A stretch of DNA of 64,000 nt, taken from positions 90,621-154,620 of the forward strand of contig NZ_JBHFNQ010000210.1 in NCBI RefSeq assembly GCF_041929345.1. Direction: 5' to 3'. This document shows, one piece after another, positions 62,658 to 64,000 of the stretch. The position numbers and the translations under genes were made by a program. Source of the DNA: Floridanema aerugineum. Lineage in GTDB: Bacteria > Cyanobacteriota > Cyanobacteriia > Cyanobacteriales > Aerosakkonemataceae. Every line of letters begins with the position of its first letter. Within the stretch, counting starts at the first letter, position 1. The notes under the pieces were generated by a model that was given only the letters and a program-made list of their open reading frames with translations, did no database searches and had not been told where the DNA came from.

Positions 62658-63602
62658 TCAAGAGCTCCCCTGCTTCTCTACTCCCCCGCCTTCGTCCATT
62701 GCCAACAACTCTGGGACGGTGACAAATTTGTAACCTTGCTCTCTTAGGGAGTTAATGATGGTGGGTAGGGCTTGAACGGTACGGGTGCGATCGCCTCCCC
62801 CATCGTGCATTAACACCATACCCCCTGGTTTGGCGCTTTTGAGGACTCGGCTAATTATGGAATCTACGGAAACTTTACGGGAGAAGTCTTTGGAGTCAGC
62901 CGACCATAACAGAACAGTATAATCTCTACTGATAGCGTAATCTGTTGGCCCATTAGTCAGCAGTCCGCCTGGGGGACGAAATAAGGTAGTTTTTACTTTG
63001 GTAACACTTTCGATAATTGCCGCAGTGTCTTCGATTTCGTAGGAGGCGAGCGATCGGCTCATATTATCGTAGGAATGAGTCCAAGTGTGATTGCCGATCG
63101 CATGACCTTGTGCAACTACCTTTAAAGCAATCTCAGGATAAGCTTCTACGAATCTACCAATCCAGAAAAATGTAGCTTTAATATTGTTTTTCTTGAGAAT
63201 TTGCAGAATTTGCTCAGTATATTTAGGTTTAGGCCCATCATCAAATGTTAAAGCAATAACTTTATTTTGCTCGCCAACCTTGACATTTTTCAGGGTTTTT
63301 CCTTGAAAATTAGTAGGTGGATGAAAAGCTTGGGGTTGTAGTGTGTTTTTGTCAACAGGGGGAAGCGGTTCATAATCACTTATGTCTGGTTGTAAATTTT
63401 GCTCCTCTGTTTCTTCAACACCAAAAGATGGAGTCAAATCATTTTTTAATGAAGGTTGCTCTATGACTACAGGATTGTTTGGGTATGGTGCCTGAGTGTG
63501 CAGATAAAGTGACAGGCTCACTCCCAAGAAAAAACTACAAACAGCAGCGAACAAAGTTATACTTCTATAAAACCGTAAGTTCCTGCGACTAACCCTAATC
63601 AT
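62658..63602 (-). CDS. Polysaccharide deacetylase (NodB homology)
   Basis: The 314-residue protein has an N-terminal anchor (ITLFAAVCSFFLGVSLSLYL), a spacer, and a NodB/CE4 domain from about residue 105. Motif 1 is VIALTFDDGPKPKYTEQIL (catalytic and metal Asp), motif 2 IGNHTWTHSYDN (metal His residues), motif 3 LFRPPGGLLTNG, then LLWSADSKDFSRK and LMHDGGGDRTRTV with the catalytic His. It probably deacetylates peptidoglycan or another envelope glycan. It is convergent with glsF. Confidence 0.93.
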   Translation of the reverse strand: MIRVSRRNLRFYRSITLFAAVCSFFLGVSLSLYLHTQAPYPNNPVVIEQPSLKNDLTPSFGVEETEEQNLQPDISDYEPLPPVDKNTLQPQAFHPPTNFQGKTLKNVKVGEQNKVIALTFDDGPKPKYTEQILQILKKNNIKATFFWIGRFVEAYPEIALKVVAQGHAIGNHTWTHSYDNMSRSLASYEIEDTAAIIESVTKVKTTLFRPPGGLLTNGPTDYAISRDYTVLLWSADSKDFSRKVSVDSIISRVLKSAKPGGMVLMHDGGGDRTRTVQALPTIINSLREQGYKFVTVPELLAMDEGGGVEKQGSS

Positions 63603-63659
63603 CTGATTTGTTGATGCTCCTCAGAATAAAATTTGGAATTTTCACCATCCTGTATAACT

Positions 63660-63768
63660 GAGATCTTGCACTCAAAGGAGGTGGAACCTCCCTCTCCCTC
63701 GTCTCCCTCGTTCCCTGGTTGAACTAGGGAACGAAGAAAAGAGGCGGGAGCTCAGGAGTGCAAGATCT
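63660..63768. repeat. Nested palindrome with AGATCTTGCACTC ends
   Basis: AGATCTTGCACTC (63661-63673) and GAGTGCAAGATCT (63756-63768) are perfect 13-bp ends. Inside, CGTTCCCT (63709-63716) and AGGGAACG (63726-63733) make a second hairpin. Confidence 0.8.
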
Positions 63769-64000
63769 GAGTATAACGAAAAACCCGTTTGGGAAAACGG
63801 TAAAGTTAAGCTGCCCTACTTTACCGTTTTCCGCTTTGGAATTAAAGAGTTTTAACAAGAATGTCGGCAGAAGTCCCTTGCCTAAAATCTCCGATTTAGT
63901 TGGGGATGAATGACGACGTGCGACCTGAACTGGTCGTCTAGTACGAGGAACCCTGTCCTCTAGGAGATTCACACCTCCTACCCCCACGTAAAAGACTCTC
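63724..64000 (-). CDS. Probable 3' end of an IS200/IS605-type tnpB (5' part outside window)
   Basis: The minus-strand frame is open from the window edge and reads RVFYVGVGGVNLLEDRVPRT, then RRPVQVARRHSSPT and GKGLLPTF. I recall this type of C-terminal tail from cyanobacterial TnpB proteins, but no zinc-ribbon or catalytic motif is inside the window, so the call is tentative. The stop at 63724 lies in the adjoining palindrome, so the last about 35 residues may not be native. The same DNA would carry the omegaRNA: CATTCATCCCC, a hairpin over AAATC-GGA-GATTT, then GGGACTTCTGCCGACATTC. Confidence 0.4.
   Translation of the reverse strand, partial: RVFYVGVGGVNLLEDRVPRTRRPVQVARRHSSPTKSEILGKGLLPTFLLKLFNSKAENGKVGQLNFTVFPNGFFVILRSCTPELPPLFFVP
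63792..63832. repeat. Perfect hairpin GGAAAACGGTAAAGT
   Basis: 15-bp perfect arms (63792-63806 and 63818-63832) with an 11-nt loop. It lies between the nested palindrome and the tnpB-like tail and may mark the boundary of the element. Confidence 0.85.

Noticed and set aside
1..64000. tRNA, rRNA, tmRNA and other standard RNA genes
   Set aside because: I looked for T-loop signatures and small-RNA motifs by eye in the intergenic regions and found none. A covariance search would be more sensitive.
1..64000. Prophage or large genomic island
   Set aside because: There are no integrase, capsid or tail genes. The content is mostly core metabolism and housekeeping with two small transposon relics.

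Overview
The window is a stretch of cyanobacterial chromosome. Support comes from the gene content: phycobiliprotein lyase CpcT, geranylgeranyl reductase ChlP, sulfolipid genes sqdB/sqdX, a BicA-type bicarbonate transporter, the RpaA clock-output regulator, ferredoxin-type glutamate synthase, an RNase E with the cyanobacterial Arg-rich tail, and the start of the atp operon. It is also rich in the HIP1 octamer GCGATCGC. Abundant heptanucleotide arrays of the STRR type and short palindromes suggest a filamentous (Oscillatoriales/Nostocales-like) species. I cannot name the species.

Layout. 1-437: first gene of the atp operon, leaving the window to the left. 740-8291 (minus): an outer-membrane block, purC, bamA, lpxC, fabZ, lpxA, lpxB. 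8394-15052 (minus): a GAF-GAF-PAS adenylate cyclase, then sqdX, a small membrane protein, sqdB and cpcT. 15456-20839: bicA, a phytase-like esterase lipoprotein, a TPR protein and an RTX protein. 21199-25667 (minus): a CysA-type ATPase, a family-5 solute-binding protein, a four-helix-bundle gene and a DppB-type permease. 26044-30287: chlP, a tnpB-deleted IS200/IS605-like element, a PEP-CTERM protein and rpaA. 30543-38000: a hydrolase, a multi-pass membrane protein, an ABC-ATPase relic, a CPBP protease, clpS, a DapL-like aminotransferase, a STAS protein and small unknowns. 38263-48183: a large radical-SAM protein, rne, rnhB, a DUF1997 protein, pheA and a conserved membrane protein. 48450-55129 (minus): the str operon (rpsL, rpsG, fusA, tuf, rpsJ) with a LON-domain gene downstream and a cupin and an IscA-like gene upstream. 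55414-63602: a phosphodiester glycosidase, glsF and a polysaccharide deacetylase. 63724-64000: what looks like the 3' end of a tnpB-type gene.

How the genes work together. The bamA-lpxC-fabZ-lpxA-lpxB block makes lipid A and inserts outer-membrane proteins. sqdB/sqdX make the thylakoid sulfolipid. cpcT and chlP serve pigment synthesis. bicA supplies inorganic carbon and glsF assimilates ammonia with photosynthetic electrons. The str operon and rne cover translation and RNA turnover.

Most unusual content. (1) Dispersed palindromes and heptad arrays have entered protein-coding genes in frame (lpxC, bamA, the radical-SAM gene, glsF and the glycosidase), in the manner of the Rickettsia palindromic elements. 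(2) A four-helix-bundle gene inside an ABC-importer operon is bounded by a 45-bp perfect inverted repeat, so the mRNA could fold like a 23S rRNA intervening sequence. (3) There are two relics of TnpB-type elements, one retaining both apparent ends, a guide-RNA-like 3' end and a divergent ribbon-helix-helix ORF. (4) A conserved motif of about 65-75 nt occurs on both sides of the PEP-CTERM gene. All calls come from reading the sequence; no database search was run.
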